DNA of 64,000 nt from Diphasiastrum complanatum (Eukaryota > Streptophyta > Lycopodiopsida > Lycopodiales > Lycopodiaceae), in assembly GCA_029204225.1 (NCBI GenBank), contig CM055102.1, positions 26,390,922 through 26,454,921 on the forward strand, in the 5' to 3' direction. A program made the translations under genes and the position numbers. The notes beneath the pieces are model-generated. The model searched no databases. It was not told the DNA's origin and saw only the letters and a program-made list of their open reading frames with translations. Position 1 is the first letter of the stretch, and every line of letters begins with the position of its first letter. Below, in pieces: positions 54,323-64,000 of this stretch.

Positions 54323-54796
54323 ATTAAATGATCTATGTGCTATTTTCATTTATGCAGATGAGTGTACAGAAAGAGATGGCGTGGAGCCATTGCATCGTCA
54401 GGGAGAAGATCGTGGTTGTTGTCATTGTCAAGTTGGTTGCGCGGTACAAAGGATGAGCATGAGGAGGCCGATAAGTCAGCCTTCCCGATATGTCGACCAG
54501 GTTGGGTCTACTCAATACTTCGTTCGATTCCGATATGTCGGCCATCTTAACTTACTCGTCTTCAGTAGTTGAGCTGTGCGACAATGTGAGTAAATATGCA
54601 GCAATGAATAAAACTAGATTAACATGGGATTTAGGAGAGTAGAGGAGATAAATCCAACATTTCCTTATGCCTACACAGACTCCCACGCTAACAACTTTCG
54701 CCCGTTATCGCTCTTACTGAAATAATTCGATCTCATGCCCTAATCCCATGTGTTTTTTGGCACTTGCTTTGATAATATGAATTGGAATGATTGTGA
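54323..54796. other. No gene recognised
   Basis: Overlapping short frames near 54333-54572 on both strands have no recognisable motif. Confidence 0.45.
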
Positions 54797-54842
54797 CATT
54801 AGGGGAAACATGGGCTCAAAATGGGCCCTTTAAGAAATTTCA
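54797..54842 (+). repeat. CATTAGGG terminal motif, copy 2
   Basis: CATTAGGGGAAACATGGGCT, then CAAAATGGGCCCTTTAAGAA. Closely related to 33959-34004 over about 45 bp. Confidence 0.65.
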
Positions 54843-56330
54843 CTTTAGAGAGAAACTACATAGAGAGAGAATGCAAACCGGTAACTTGTGGACGCTATTT
54901 CCGAGTTTGCAGCCTGGCTGAGTTTTCCGAGTTTCCAGTCTTTTTCAAGTTTTTAGAGTTGTGAGAAAACTTGTAAAAGACATGCATGCAAGAAAAGAGA
55001 AGAAGGATGATCGAGAGTACACTTATCTATGTTGGTAGCTATATTGAAGGAGATGGTGGAAGAAGGATCACCACTTCCCATTAACCAATGTTTAGGGCAA
55101 ATGATACTCATCATCTTCACCATTGCCATAAGTTTTGATTTCAGACCATGTATAATGTGGCTCTACAACATTTTGGAATGTTTTTGAGGGAAATTATGAG
55201 GTTTTCTCAAAGAAAAAAATCAAAAAAATAAATGGCTTCCATCAGTATATGCCTCGTTATCTGCCTAGGAATGAGTACCTAGGAATATGCAATGTTGCCA
55301 ATACTTTTTCTTATCCTAGGATTTTTAGACTAAATGCACACAAAGGAGGCAATATTTCGTGGTACATAAAGAGGGTTATTCAGAGGTCGATATCTCTGTT
55401 CTTCCAAAGCCCATGTCTATTTGTATTTTGAGAAGTTCACAATTTACAAAAAATTTAGGACAAAATGGAGACAATACATTGTCTCCATTCTGCCCTATTA
55501 TGGGACTCCATCCAAGTCCAAGAGTCTGCTCACCACTTCTTATGAATTTTGTGAGCAAAATTTTGGTTCTTGTAGTTGATTAAAATAAAAAAAAAAAAAT
55601 TAAAGTTAGCTTCCATTTAATTGAATTACGTATGAAAGACTAGAAACAAGGGTTTTAAGTATATTAATATTTTTAAAAAAAAATTGTTCATCAAAGTTCA
55701 AAAAAGTATTTATAACGTCAATAGCTTGTATAGAAATATTTTCATATAAATTGAAATGATAAATGCATATGTATAAAATTTCAAAATTCCAAGTAAGTAG
55801 ATTGGACTGAGTCACTTTTGGACTGTTGGCCACCGTCACCTGACACTACATTCTGTTCCCAAAGTGGGGATTGTGATGCGGCCTGCACACGACAAACATG
55901 AGACAATGATGAGTTTATGAAGAGAGAAATGTGGCAAGAGATTGCATTACTCCAATAATTCGAGGAGAGAATGCATATTGTTTCGATATGCATACTCATA
56001 ATCCTCTTTTGTGGGAGATCGGCGTACTAGCTCATGCCCTCCCTAGGTTGTACATCTGAAGGCATGAAAAACTTTTATCGAATAAGGAGTATGGCTTGGC
56101 AAATAAATCATACTTTGGATCAGTCATGTAGCCCTCAATATTTCGAAATGCTTTACTATTTTTGTAACGACATGACACAACACTATGGATTTGTGGTGTT
56201 GTGTGCCGTTTAGGTGTCTTTTTTCCAGGCTTAATGCCTCCTCAAGAAAATTCCTAACAATTGGAGAGAAGAGATTACACTACAATTGCCTATATTGCTT
56301 GTATTTTTCTCTCTACATTGTGTATATTCT

Positions 56331-56336
<6 letters not shown>
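54843..56336. other. No gene recognised
   Basis: AT-rich. Short repeated TTTCCGAGTTTxCAG units lie near 54897-54942. The two ORFs near 55249-55583 lack motifs. Confidence 0.45.

Positions 56337-56382
<46 letters not shown>
56337..56382. repeat. (CT)n microsatellite, 46 bp
   Basis: Uninterrupted CT run. Confidence 0.97.
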
Positions 56383-56383
<1 letters not shown>

Positions 56384-56944
56384 ACCAAGCTTTAGTACAT
56401 GAAAGAAGTGTATCTCCTATCATGAAGTGGTCTATATCATGTACTAAATCAAACTTTTAATCTTATGTGAATCTTTTATGTATTTGAAAGACAAGATCAT
56501 GATGCATATTAATTTGAAATTTTCTTACAATCAAAATACTAACTCAAAAGATTGCAAAGTACAAAGTCATTTATGAATCTACATCCAATTCTCTTCTTGT
56601 GCCGTTTGGAATAATGAACAATAATTAGAGACCCACAAATTTGGTGCACAAAATGTGTCACTTTGGATAGCATCGATTAAAAAGTAATTGGTGCTATCAA
56701 TAATTATATTGTGGCAAGTGGCATTAATATGCAGATGGACTTTGGGTGTCCTTTGCTCGTGGTAAGGGCCAATAATACTAAGGGATTGTTCTAAAGTGTA
56801 AGAATTATCGATTTTATTGTCATTTGATCAAGCTCTCTCAGTCTCAAGAAACATCATCCAATGGAGCAGTAGTGATCCTCATTGCGGCACGTCCATGGTA
56901 GAAGGAAAATTGCAATGGCAACTCCGTCATAAGCTCTTAAGCTC
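56383..56944. other. Downstream flank of the RING-H2 gene
   Basis: No gene. It probably contains the 3' UTR of the RING-H2 gene (minus strand), but no clear polyadenylation signal is fixed. Confidence 0.45.
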
Positions 56945-57439
56945 TTACTCTTCTCTGTGCTTACTTTCATGAGTAAGTTCTTGCGTCAAAAGAGAGGATC
57001 TACATGTAGGACAAGTAGTTTGATTATGGTTGAGCCATCCATCAAGGCAACGCTTGTGAAATATGTGAGAACAAAATGGTAGCAACCATACGGGATCTTC
57101 CTTTTCGTACTCACAAAGGCAAACTGCACAAATTGCATCTTCTTCACAACAGATCCTCTCTGCAACTGCTGAGTCCAGGTTGACGACAATTAGTGAGTTC
57201 CGTACGTCATCACCATAACTGCGAGAGTGATCCCAGAGGCCTAAGCTGCCTCGCTCATGCTCTGCTTCGATCGAGTTTCCCCAGACTGAATCCCTTCTTT
57301 CCACGGGTGGCTCCGCATTCCTGAGCTTGATTCCAACCATCTCAAGGACAGAGAAAACACCTTTTTTGATTGGAGCCAAAGAAATAGTTGCATTCACGAG
57401 CAAAAGAGGAGCAGGAACATCTAGAGACATAAATTCCAT
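56945..57439 (-). CDS. RING-H2 zinc finger protein, probable E3 ubiquitin ligase
   Basis: Single-exon frame of 164 residues. The start is the ATG at 57439; a longer frame to 57502 would need a GTG. The C-terminus holds a complete C3H2C3 RING: C104, C107, C123, H125, H128, C131, C143 and C146, with the conserved Pro-x-Cys-x-His-x-Phe-His core (PFCSHIFH) and Trp135 (LDGWL). RING-H2 proteins bind an E2 enzyme and transfer ubiquitin to a target. The N-terminus is moderately hydrophobic (PAPLLLVNATISLAPIKKGV), as in short plant RING-H2 proteins such as the RHA2/BRH1 type, though membrane insertion is unclear. There is no intron, stop or frameshift, unlike its surroundings. It is the only apparently intact host gene in the window. 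Confidence 0.88.
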   Translation of the reverse strand: MEFMSLDVPAPLLLVNATISLAPIKKGVFSVLEMVGIKLRNAEPPVERRDSVWGNSIEAEHERGSLGLWDHSRSYGDDVRNSLIVVNLDSAVAERICCEEDAICAVCLCEYEKEDPVWLLPFCSHIFHKRCLDGWLNHNQTTCPTCRSSLLTQELTHESKHREE

Positions 57440-57516
57440 CTTCTGGCAACTGCGATGTGAATCAAATATGACGAGGAAGACAAAAAGTTCCACAAATTTC
57501 ACTCAAAAACTTTTGT

Positions 57517-57518
<2 letters not shown>

Positions 57519-57555
<37 letters not shown>
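57519..57555 (-). repeat. (CT)n tract in the RING-H2 5' leader
   Basis: 37 bp of uninterrupted CT (GA on the coding strand), 80 bp upstream of the ATG. GA tracts in plant 5' leaders can bind GAGA-binding BPC factors; a role here is inference. Confidence 0.85.
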
Positions 57556-57558
<3 letters not shown>

Positions 57559-57587
57559 GCTCTTCTATGTAAGAGACGATATTAGGT

Positions 57588-57625
57588 CACGTGAGCCACT
57601 TACTTTGAAATCTACTATATAGTAG
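57588..57625 (-). promoter_or_regulatory. Candidate core promoter of the RING-H2 gene
   Basis: A palindromic TATA element CTACTATATAGTAG lies at 57612-57625, about 175 bp upstream of the ATG. A G-box TCACGTGA lies at 57587-57594, roughly where transcription would start. The G-box suits bHLH or bZIP control, for example light or ABA, but the position downstream of TATA is unusual. Confidence 0.6.
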
Positions 57626-58244
57626 CCACTGGCATGAGTCACCTTCCCGAATAAATACCAGCATTATAAGAAAGAATGAAGACTATTTTCCATCTACCAC
57701 TTGTAAAGTGCCTGCAAGGCCTCACCCTCAACGCAGTAGGAGACAACATCAAAGTATAGATCTTATCATATCACTTTATGACCTTCCGCACCATTGGGAT
57801 GAGGGTGGGGCCTCGCCTGCACCCTTGGAGGAATAAGTTGATTCATGATACCAGGAGTGAAGCTAAGTCTCACTCGTTGTCATTAACTCCTTAGAGAAGA
57901 CAAGAAAGACAAAGGCATATCCTAGAGGTATTGGGTACTGCATAATCCTAGGGTAAATTTGGAGGCTAGTTTGAGGTGGTAGTACGCACAATGCGCCCCT
58001 GCTCCACACACTCTAGCCAAATGTAAGATCAGGTGCCAAAACCGCGATATCAATAATATAACGTTGTCAATTATTTTTCAATTTTGTCCTACTTGCATCC
58101 TAGGTTTGCCATGAAGGGCATTGGTAGCATTCTCCTATCCTTAGTAACAAAGGGGGGGAATTGTTTTCCCTTGCAAGCCTACATATAGAAGTTGGTCTAG
58201 GCAAGTTAAATTGAAACACAATGCCAAATTTCTCAAAGACTCTT
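57626..58244. other. No gene recognised
   Basis: Upstream flank of the RING-H2 gene; no repeats were matched. Confidence 0.45.
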
Positions 58245-58735
58245 TGTTACGGCCATATTCGGTTAAGGACCGGAAATAGTCCTAATATGGTAGACGGGCC
58301 CTCCAATGTTTGAGATTATTGGTCAGGCCTAGATTTTATTCCACATCGAGGCCTGCTGGTGACTAATGACCTTGAGAGGACCCAGACACTCTAATTGAGA
58401 CATATGGAGTAGTGCATATACATGTGACTGATATAGGCAGGAGGTATGCATGAAGAGATGTGACCTATTTATAGTTGACCTGCATGGGGATTACATGTGC
58501 TCATGCACTGGATCCTACTCTCTATATATTGAGGTAGTGATTATCCTGTCGACGACTTAGTCTAGGTTACCTGATGAGCTCTTCTCCTCTTGTTGTCACA
58601 TTGGCATAGCTTGGGGGCTAGATCCAGGAGGATTCTCCAGGAGGGATCTAGGTTTGGTTGGGTGGTTTTGCTCCACAGTCTCTCTTGTGTTTTCCTATCC
58701 TCATCTTAGGGGATTGTCCCTAGTGGTCTTTACCT
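58245..58735 (+). repeat. Family I LTR, plus orientation
   Basis: It starts TGTTACGGCCATATTCGG and ends near TAGTGGTCTTTACCTT. It matches the reverse complement of 60669-61116, except for about 42 extra bases near 58325-58366 bounded by CAGGCCT/GAGGCCT. No target duplication is evident. Confidence 0.85.
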
Positions 58736-60655
58736 TATTCAAAAAATTCGGTGCTATGCAATTTCCATACAGGGACTATTAACCAATCCAAATTACACAG
58801 CACTATCACATTTACCTACTCAGGTGTCTCATTTTCTTCCTCCCTTAGATTTTTCGGTCACGCAAAAATTCTTTTAGCGAAGGTCCCCGAAAATTCCATT
58901 GACACAAGTAAATGCTAGGCTACTTCCTTTTTGACCACACCGGTTTATTTTCATTACTTCATTAAAGTTGTCTGAATGAATAGAAAATCAATAAAATTTG
59001 GTTCTGGGTATTCTTTACGATATTCGATACACTTGTTTTTTAATCAAATATAGAACTACCTCCCAAAAATTACGACCTTATTCCATTTATTCACTTCAAC
59101 AAGTATCTGAAAAGCTTCAGTTTCCACAATCTTAAAGATCCAAATCTTTTAGGATAACCTATCGGTGTAGCACCGAAGTCGAAAAGGAAGAACCATACAA
59201 ATTACTGTTTAACTCAATTTACTGGGAATGTTCCTATTCCAGAGTTAAACCGATAAAGAACACAGTACCTGGGACCCAAAATTCCCATTAACTGGTTACT
59301 TGCCTAAGAACAGTACCACTACCATTGTTTTGTCAAGATCGATTCAGAAAAATTCAAACCGATTGATACAACTCGACACAAAAACAACGGTAATAAGTTC
59401 TCAAAAAACTAGGCTTACAGGTAACTGTCAAGTTGATAAGGCTTCAAGCATGCATATTGTCCACATAGAAGAAAAAAAACCAAATTCTTTCTACCTCTTT
59501 ATCAGAAAACCATATCGGAAACCGAGTTTACTGCATTGATACACATGCCCAAAGGAATCAAAATTTCTCTCATTGGAAGCTAGTAACTCAAATTTCCCGA
59601 GTCTCCAAAATCACTTTTGAAAACCCTATTTGAAGTCACTACATGTCATTAAAATCTCGATCGACCAGCATGCACACACCTGCAATTCCATAATTGCGGT
59701 CCCTCAACTTTAAAATACCCCAAAAGCTTATTCTAGATAAAAACCTCAAAAGGCCTCTCAAAACCTAAAAAAAATTAGGTATTGCACTACAGCCGCCAAC
59801 CACCCAAAAAGGGAGGCAGCCTTGCCGTGACCTCCATCAAGAGAGAGAGGGAGAGAGATCTATCTCGCGGGACATGAGGATTTTTGAACGCCAGTTTACT
59901 GGATCCGAACCTAGATCACAATCTAAACAGAGGTTTCAAGCCTCACCAAATCAGATTTTACTAAGACTGAGAGGAAAGAGGTTTTTCATTCAAACCTCTT
60001 CGAGTCAGCAAGCTACAGGATCACAAGAGTTTCAAGAACTCATTTGCATCCACAATTAATCTAGCATGCATCCACAATCCAAAATCTTTATCTACTGCTT
60101 TTCAAAAAAACTTACAATATCCCTTGAATGTTTGTCTCAAATTGCATGAAATACAAGAGGAATAGTCTGAAAAAACCATAAATCCTCACATGCAATCCAA
60201 AAACTCAAGATTTCCAGCAACAATCAGTTTATTCCTTTAGGATAAATTGATTCCTCACCAATCTATGACAAACATTTTGCTACTAATCTGAATCTAAACT
60301 ATCCAAAGCATTCTAGATTCATGTAAATTTTCCAAACCATAAAAAATAGATTTAGACAAAGAGGAGAATCTACTCATGCAGATCATTCTACTTCAAACAT
60401 AAACTTTCTTAAGGCTTCAGAAACCATAAGAATGAGTTCACACAATTCCACAACATCTCCGAAAAATCAAACAAGGAGAAGAGCACTCTACCACCAAGTT
60501 TGAAAAGCATGCTCAACAAGAACTAGTGAATCCAAACCCAATTTCTCTTGAAAAAACAGCACAGCACTCCAACCGAGATGTGAATCCAAGTACGTCCCAA
60601 TTCCAATTTGATGTAGAACTTCTCTCCATCCCATGCAAAAACCGCATCTTAGTCG
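58736..60655 (-). other. Internal leader of family I, no gene seen
   Basis: By position it lies downstream of the minus-strand PBS at 60668. No gag or pol motif is found in six frames. It contains oligo-A and CTTT-rich stretches and a GAGAGAGAGGGAGAGAG run near 59839. Confidence 0.5.
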
Positions 60656-60668
60656 GGCTCTGATACCA
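60656..60668 (-). other. Primer-binding site of family I
   Basis: TGGTATCAGAGCC on the minus strand, immediately after the LTR end. Confidence 0.85.
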
Positions 60669-61116
60669 AGGTAAAGACCACTAGGGACAATCCCCTAAGA
60701 TGAGGATAGGAAAACACAAGAGAGACTGTGGAGCAAAACCACCCAACCAAACCTAGATCCCTCTTGGAGAATCCTCCTGGATCTAGCCCCCAAGCTATGC
60801 CAATGTGACAACAAGAGGAGAAGAGCTCATCAGGTAACCTAGACCAAGTCGTCGATGGGATAATCACTACCTCAATATATAGAGAGTAGGATCCAGTGCA
60901 TGAGCACATGCAATCCCCATGCAGATCAACTATAAATAGGTCACAGCTCTTCATGCATACCTCCTGCCTATATCAGTCACATGTACATGCACTACTCCAT
61001 ATGTCTCAATTAGAGTGTCTGGGTCCTCTCAAGGTCATTAGTCACCCTCGAACACTGGAGGGCCGGTCTACCATATTAGGACTATTCCAGGTCCTTAACC
61101 GAATATGGCCGTAACA
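60669..61116 (-). repeat. Family I LTR, minus orientation
   Basis: Minus strand from TGTTACGGCC at 61116 to TTTACCT at 60669, directly followed by the PBS. CTATAAATAGG near 60930-60940 is a likely TATA box. The LTR does not end in the canonical CA. Confidence 0.85.
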
Positions 61117-61445
<329 letters not shown>

Positions 61446-61469
61446 TGGCTATGGCCACTTGTTGCTAAT

Positions 61470-61967
61470 GGTATAAACCATCCATGTAGTCGTGATAATT
61501 ACCCTTTATGCAATTCAAAGGTAGTACACAACATTGTCTTCTCCACCATCCCTCAATGAAAGCTTGTTGAATCTCATGATCTTGTCTCTTGCCTACATTC
61601 TTCAAAAATGAGGACTCCTTGAAGTGCCTCCAAACTTGGAAGCTCCTCCTTGATTGCATAGGATTGGACAATATTCTCAAACCTCATCTTCCAATCCGTT
61701 AAGGATGACTTGAACTAATTCACTTTGGTTGAGATGATCACCTATGCATGCAAGCTCTCTATGAAGATCATTAACTCTCATGACAAAATTAGAAGCACTC
61801 TCATCACTCTTTTGATAACTTTGAAAAACTTGGTTCCTAAGAGTGAGTAGTCTAGAAGTATTTTTGGCTTCATAGATGGTTTTGAGAGGGTTCTCTCTCC
61901 TTGCTCCAAGAGAAAGGATCACATGGATGTCATAATCACCTGAGAAATTGACTTGTGAAGGATCCAA
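61470..61967 (-). pseudogene. Copia gag fragment (lineage N), second copy
   Basis: Minus-strand match to 17976-18440. It includes AKNTSRLLTLRNQVFQSYQK and ACIGDHLNQSELVQVILNG. A frame break follows at about 61680, and the remaining QSYAIKEELPSLEALQ-like part is in another frame. Both copies end at the same place (ACCATCCATGTAGTCGTGAT). Confidence 0.82.
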
Positions 61968-62740
61968 ATAACAAGTACAAATGTCGCATCTCTCTCAAAA
62001 TAAAATTTGATAATGGTGTCCAACCAAATCCGAATTGAGATCTTGCAACTATCTTGAGAGTACAATCTCAAAAGCTATGACATTCTTAATAAATCTAGAT
62101 CTATCTCCACTTCAAGAATGAAGCACAACAAGATTTTGATCCATCTTTTTCTTGGCACATGTGAAGAGCTCAAAGACACCATGAAAGACACAAATCTACT
62201 TGATTTTCATGAATCTATGTGGCTATGGACACAAAATCACACGTGGATTACACCTGGACAAGATTGGCAAGCCTAAAATTTTGCTACCTTGTCATTGTTC
62301 AGTATTGTTTAATAACTATATTACAATCAAGACTAAAATGTTAACATGTTGCTCTAATTTTGTAGTAGATAGCACAAATCTTCAAAGTAGAGTATACATG
62401 TTGTTGTATAAGCACACTAATTAATTTCACCTAATTTCTTGTTTCAAGTATGTTTCTCATTACTTATTTTGAGATGAGCGATATAAGATTGTGGTGCAAT
62501 CCTCAACGTAATCTACAAATATAGTTTTACAAGTACATCAATTCATTTCTCCTAGATTATGGTATCAAATTTTTTTGCTTAGGTTACATTCATGTTTGGA
62601 AAGCATGGATATGCTCAGAAGTATGGACAGTAGTGCATGACATACCTTGCTCTGCAAGGCTCACTTGGGTTAGAATGGCATGGATTTGCCCTAACACCAA
62701 CACACGTGTCCACACCAAGTCTTTTAGCTAAATAGAATGA
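61968..62740. other. No gene recognised
   Basis: AT-rich filler, possibly LTR sequence of the neighbouring Copia fragments. Confidence 0.4.
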
Positions 62741-62965
62741 AAACGGATTGAGATCCGATATCACTATGTCAGAGGCAAAATTCTTGACAAAGAGGTAAGC
62801 TTAACGTATTGTCGAATGCAAGACATGATTGTAGATGTATTCACCAAGGCTTTGAGCACTGCTCCACACAACAAATTTTGTGCATTGCTTAGTCTGAAGA
62901 TCAAGGCATTCACGGATCCTCTCTCAGTAGATATTGGAGAAATAGGCACCGCTGATATAGGTTAG
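62741..62965 (+). pseudogene. Copia RNase H C-terminal fragment
   Basis: The plus frame reads IEIRYHYVRGKILDKEVSL, then VDVFTKALSTAPHNKFCALL, and ends at TAG 62963-62965. These are the C-terminal RNase H blocks of Copia Pol. No upstream RNase H or RT is present. A roughly 290-bp LTR-like segment follows. A reverse-complement relative of the last part lies at 45756-46085. Confidence 0.82.
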
Positions 62966-63254
62966 GCAAGTCATGAATTTCTTAGATGGTTAAAATCATT
63001 ACAAGTTAGCTACTTCATCTGTTTTGTACAAGCTGTAGCATAGTTGTTTAGTGAAAATTTGAGCTAGAATTGTTGTGTTATATTGACTTTTGATGACTAG
63101 TTTTATCAAAGTCCAAATGGAAATCAAAATCCAATTGCGTATTTAGCCTGATTAAAAGAGCGTCTAATTTCTGGAAGTGTTATGATTTCTTTCTCCTTCT
63201 CAAGTGTCGTGCTGCCTCAAATGTGTCTGATATTAGGAGTCAATTAGAATATTG
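62966..63254 (+). repeat. LTR-like segment downstream of the RNase H fragment
   Basis: Matches the minus strand of 45756-46045. It ends CAATTAGAATATTG at the border to the CATTAG motif. Confidence 0.7.
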
Positions 63255-63298
63255 CATTAGAGAAACTTAGAGCCCGAAGAGGGCCTTTGAAAAAGATG
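63255..63298 (+). repeat. CATTAGGG terminal motif, copy 3 (diverged)
   Basis: CATTAGAGAAACTTAGAGCC, then CGAAGAGGGCCTTTGAAAAA. The most diverged of the three copies. Confidence 0.5.
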
Positions 63299-63533
63299 TT
63301 TTTTTATTTTTTTTCTTATTTCGTTGCCATGTGGACCAATTGAAACCTTGAAATTGGGGTTCTACGTAACGTAGAATTTTTCAAATATAAATAAAATAAA
63401 AACTTTTAAAATATATTGTTGTTTCGTCGGGCAACATGTAAAAATGCTGTTGGTTGATGAGGCCCCATTGTCGAGATTCCTCTTTCAACATATTGATCTT
63501 GGCCCAACTGGTCATTTTTTTATTTTCTATCAC
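63299..63533. other. No gene; T-rich and A-rich
   Basis: TTTTTATTTTT and ATAAATAAAATAAAA runs. ACGTAACGTAGAA near 63363 is a small repeat. Confidence 0.45.
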
Positions 63534-64000
63534 CTATGTAGAAGATGATGTTGTATCTGAGTCCAACTTGATTGACTTCAAGGAATCCAACACCTTCTTC
63601 TTGCCCTTTTTAGTCATTTTGATGGGTTCATCCTTGTTGTCTCTCTTTGGGACTGCTGTGACATTCGCCTCATGGTTGCGAATATCAACGTCTACTGTAG
63701 CTATTGCCTCTTCGGGTAGTTCACTCCATCGGATCACCTGGTTGTAGCGTTGCTTCAACTGATTCTTCTTATTCGCAGGTGCCTTGGGTGGTTCGATCCT
63801 TGAGACTTTCGCCATAGCAGACCTTTGTGGTGGTTGAGCTGGTACCTTCTTGGTTCCATAACGATCTGGGTCGATGTGGTGTAGGACTTGTTCATCAGTC
63901 AGCTCAATCTCCTTATTATAAGTTAGAGCATGTTGCCAAGGGACTAGATCATCGTCCACTGGGTTCTCAATCGGCTCCGCTGACAACCATGCTACGTTTA
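63534..64000 (-). CDS. Unknown hydrophilic protein, 5' part beyond the window
   Basis: The frame is open through the right edge of the window on the minus strand (at least 155 codons) and ends at 63534. No ATG is visible at its apparent beginning, so it continues upstream. Visible blocks are VAWLSAEPIENPVDDDLVPW, QVLHHIDPDRYGTKKVPAQP and a highly charged C-terminus with KKGKKK. No domain was recognised. Neighbouring sequence suggests that it belongs to a mobile element, possibly the one carrying the CATTAG end at 63255, but this is inference. Confidence 0.4.
   Translation of the reverse strand, partial: NVAWLSAEPIENPVDDDLVPWQHALTYNKEIELTDEQVLHHIDPDRYGTKKVPAQPPQRSAMAKVSRIEPPKAPANKKNQLKQRYNQVIRWSELPEEAIATVDVDIRNHEANVTAVPKRDNKDEPIKMTKKGKKKVLDSLKSIKLDSDTTSSST

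Noticed and set aside
55249-55583. Short frames near 55.3 kb
   Set aside because: No motif, no conservation evidence, AT-rich context.
57440-57502. Longer RING-H2 start at 57502
   Set aside because: That codon is GTG; the first ATG is at 57439 and gives a complete protein.

Overview
This is a gene-poor, AT-rich stretch of a large plant nuclear genome. The evidence is a plant-type RING-H2 gene, Ty1/Copia retrotransposons primed by initiator tRNA-Met, GT-AG introns of 80-150 bp, long GA/CT microsatellites and dense nesting of repeats. I cannot fix the species. A fern or other large-genome seed-free plant is plausible, because one gene pair (34.4-39.9 kb) reminds me of a family I associate with non-seed organisms, but that is a low-confidence impression. 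No rRNA, tRNA, CRISPR or bacterial signals were seen.

Layout. 1-6,360: a nearly complete Copia element (Copia-1), cut by the window start and inserted into the LTR of an older Copia (Copia-C, 6,361-13,330), which is itself broken by a 2-kb insertion. 13,339-15,855: a reverse-strand Copia (Copia-D) with an RNase H-LTR-gag order. 16,258-18,440: scraps of Copia protease, Copia gag and an unclassified LTR element called family E here. 18,947-25,376: a complete, very young sister of Copia-1 (Copia-2) with identical LTRs and an intact 5-bp target duplication (ATCTA). 26,095-27,775: mosaic reverse-strand Copia scraps. 27,840-31,430: the longest family E copy, with degenerate coding regions and an LTR but no visible reverse transcriptase.

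34,359-39,850 is the most interesting locus. Two spliced genes converge tail to tail, with stops about 60 bp apart. Both carry point nonsense mutations, and the minus gene is split by a 1.23-kb solo LTR with a CTTGA duplication. A terminal motif beginning CATTAGGG lies at 33,959 and recurs at 54,797 and 63,255. Comparing flanks with an unoccupied relative at 45,751 suggests that the locus is the inside of an uncharacterised transposon.

37.4-51.0 kb is dominated by family F, a non-coding LTR family with LTRs of about 1.2 kb rich in GGCGCC: solo, nested head-to-head, truncated and PBS-bearing copies. 51-64 kb holds one apparently intact host gene (RING-H2 E3 ligase, 56,945-57,439, minus) with a plausible promoter, an inverted pair of another LTR (family I), more Copia scraps, microsatellites and an open reading frame cut by the window end.

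There is no functional pathway here. The genes relate as a stratigraphy of insertions: Copia-C interrupted by Copia-1, a family F LTR interrupted by a second family F LTR, and the unknown gene pair interrupted by family F. Copia-2 is among the youngest layers.
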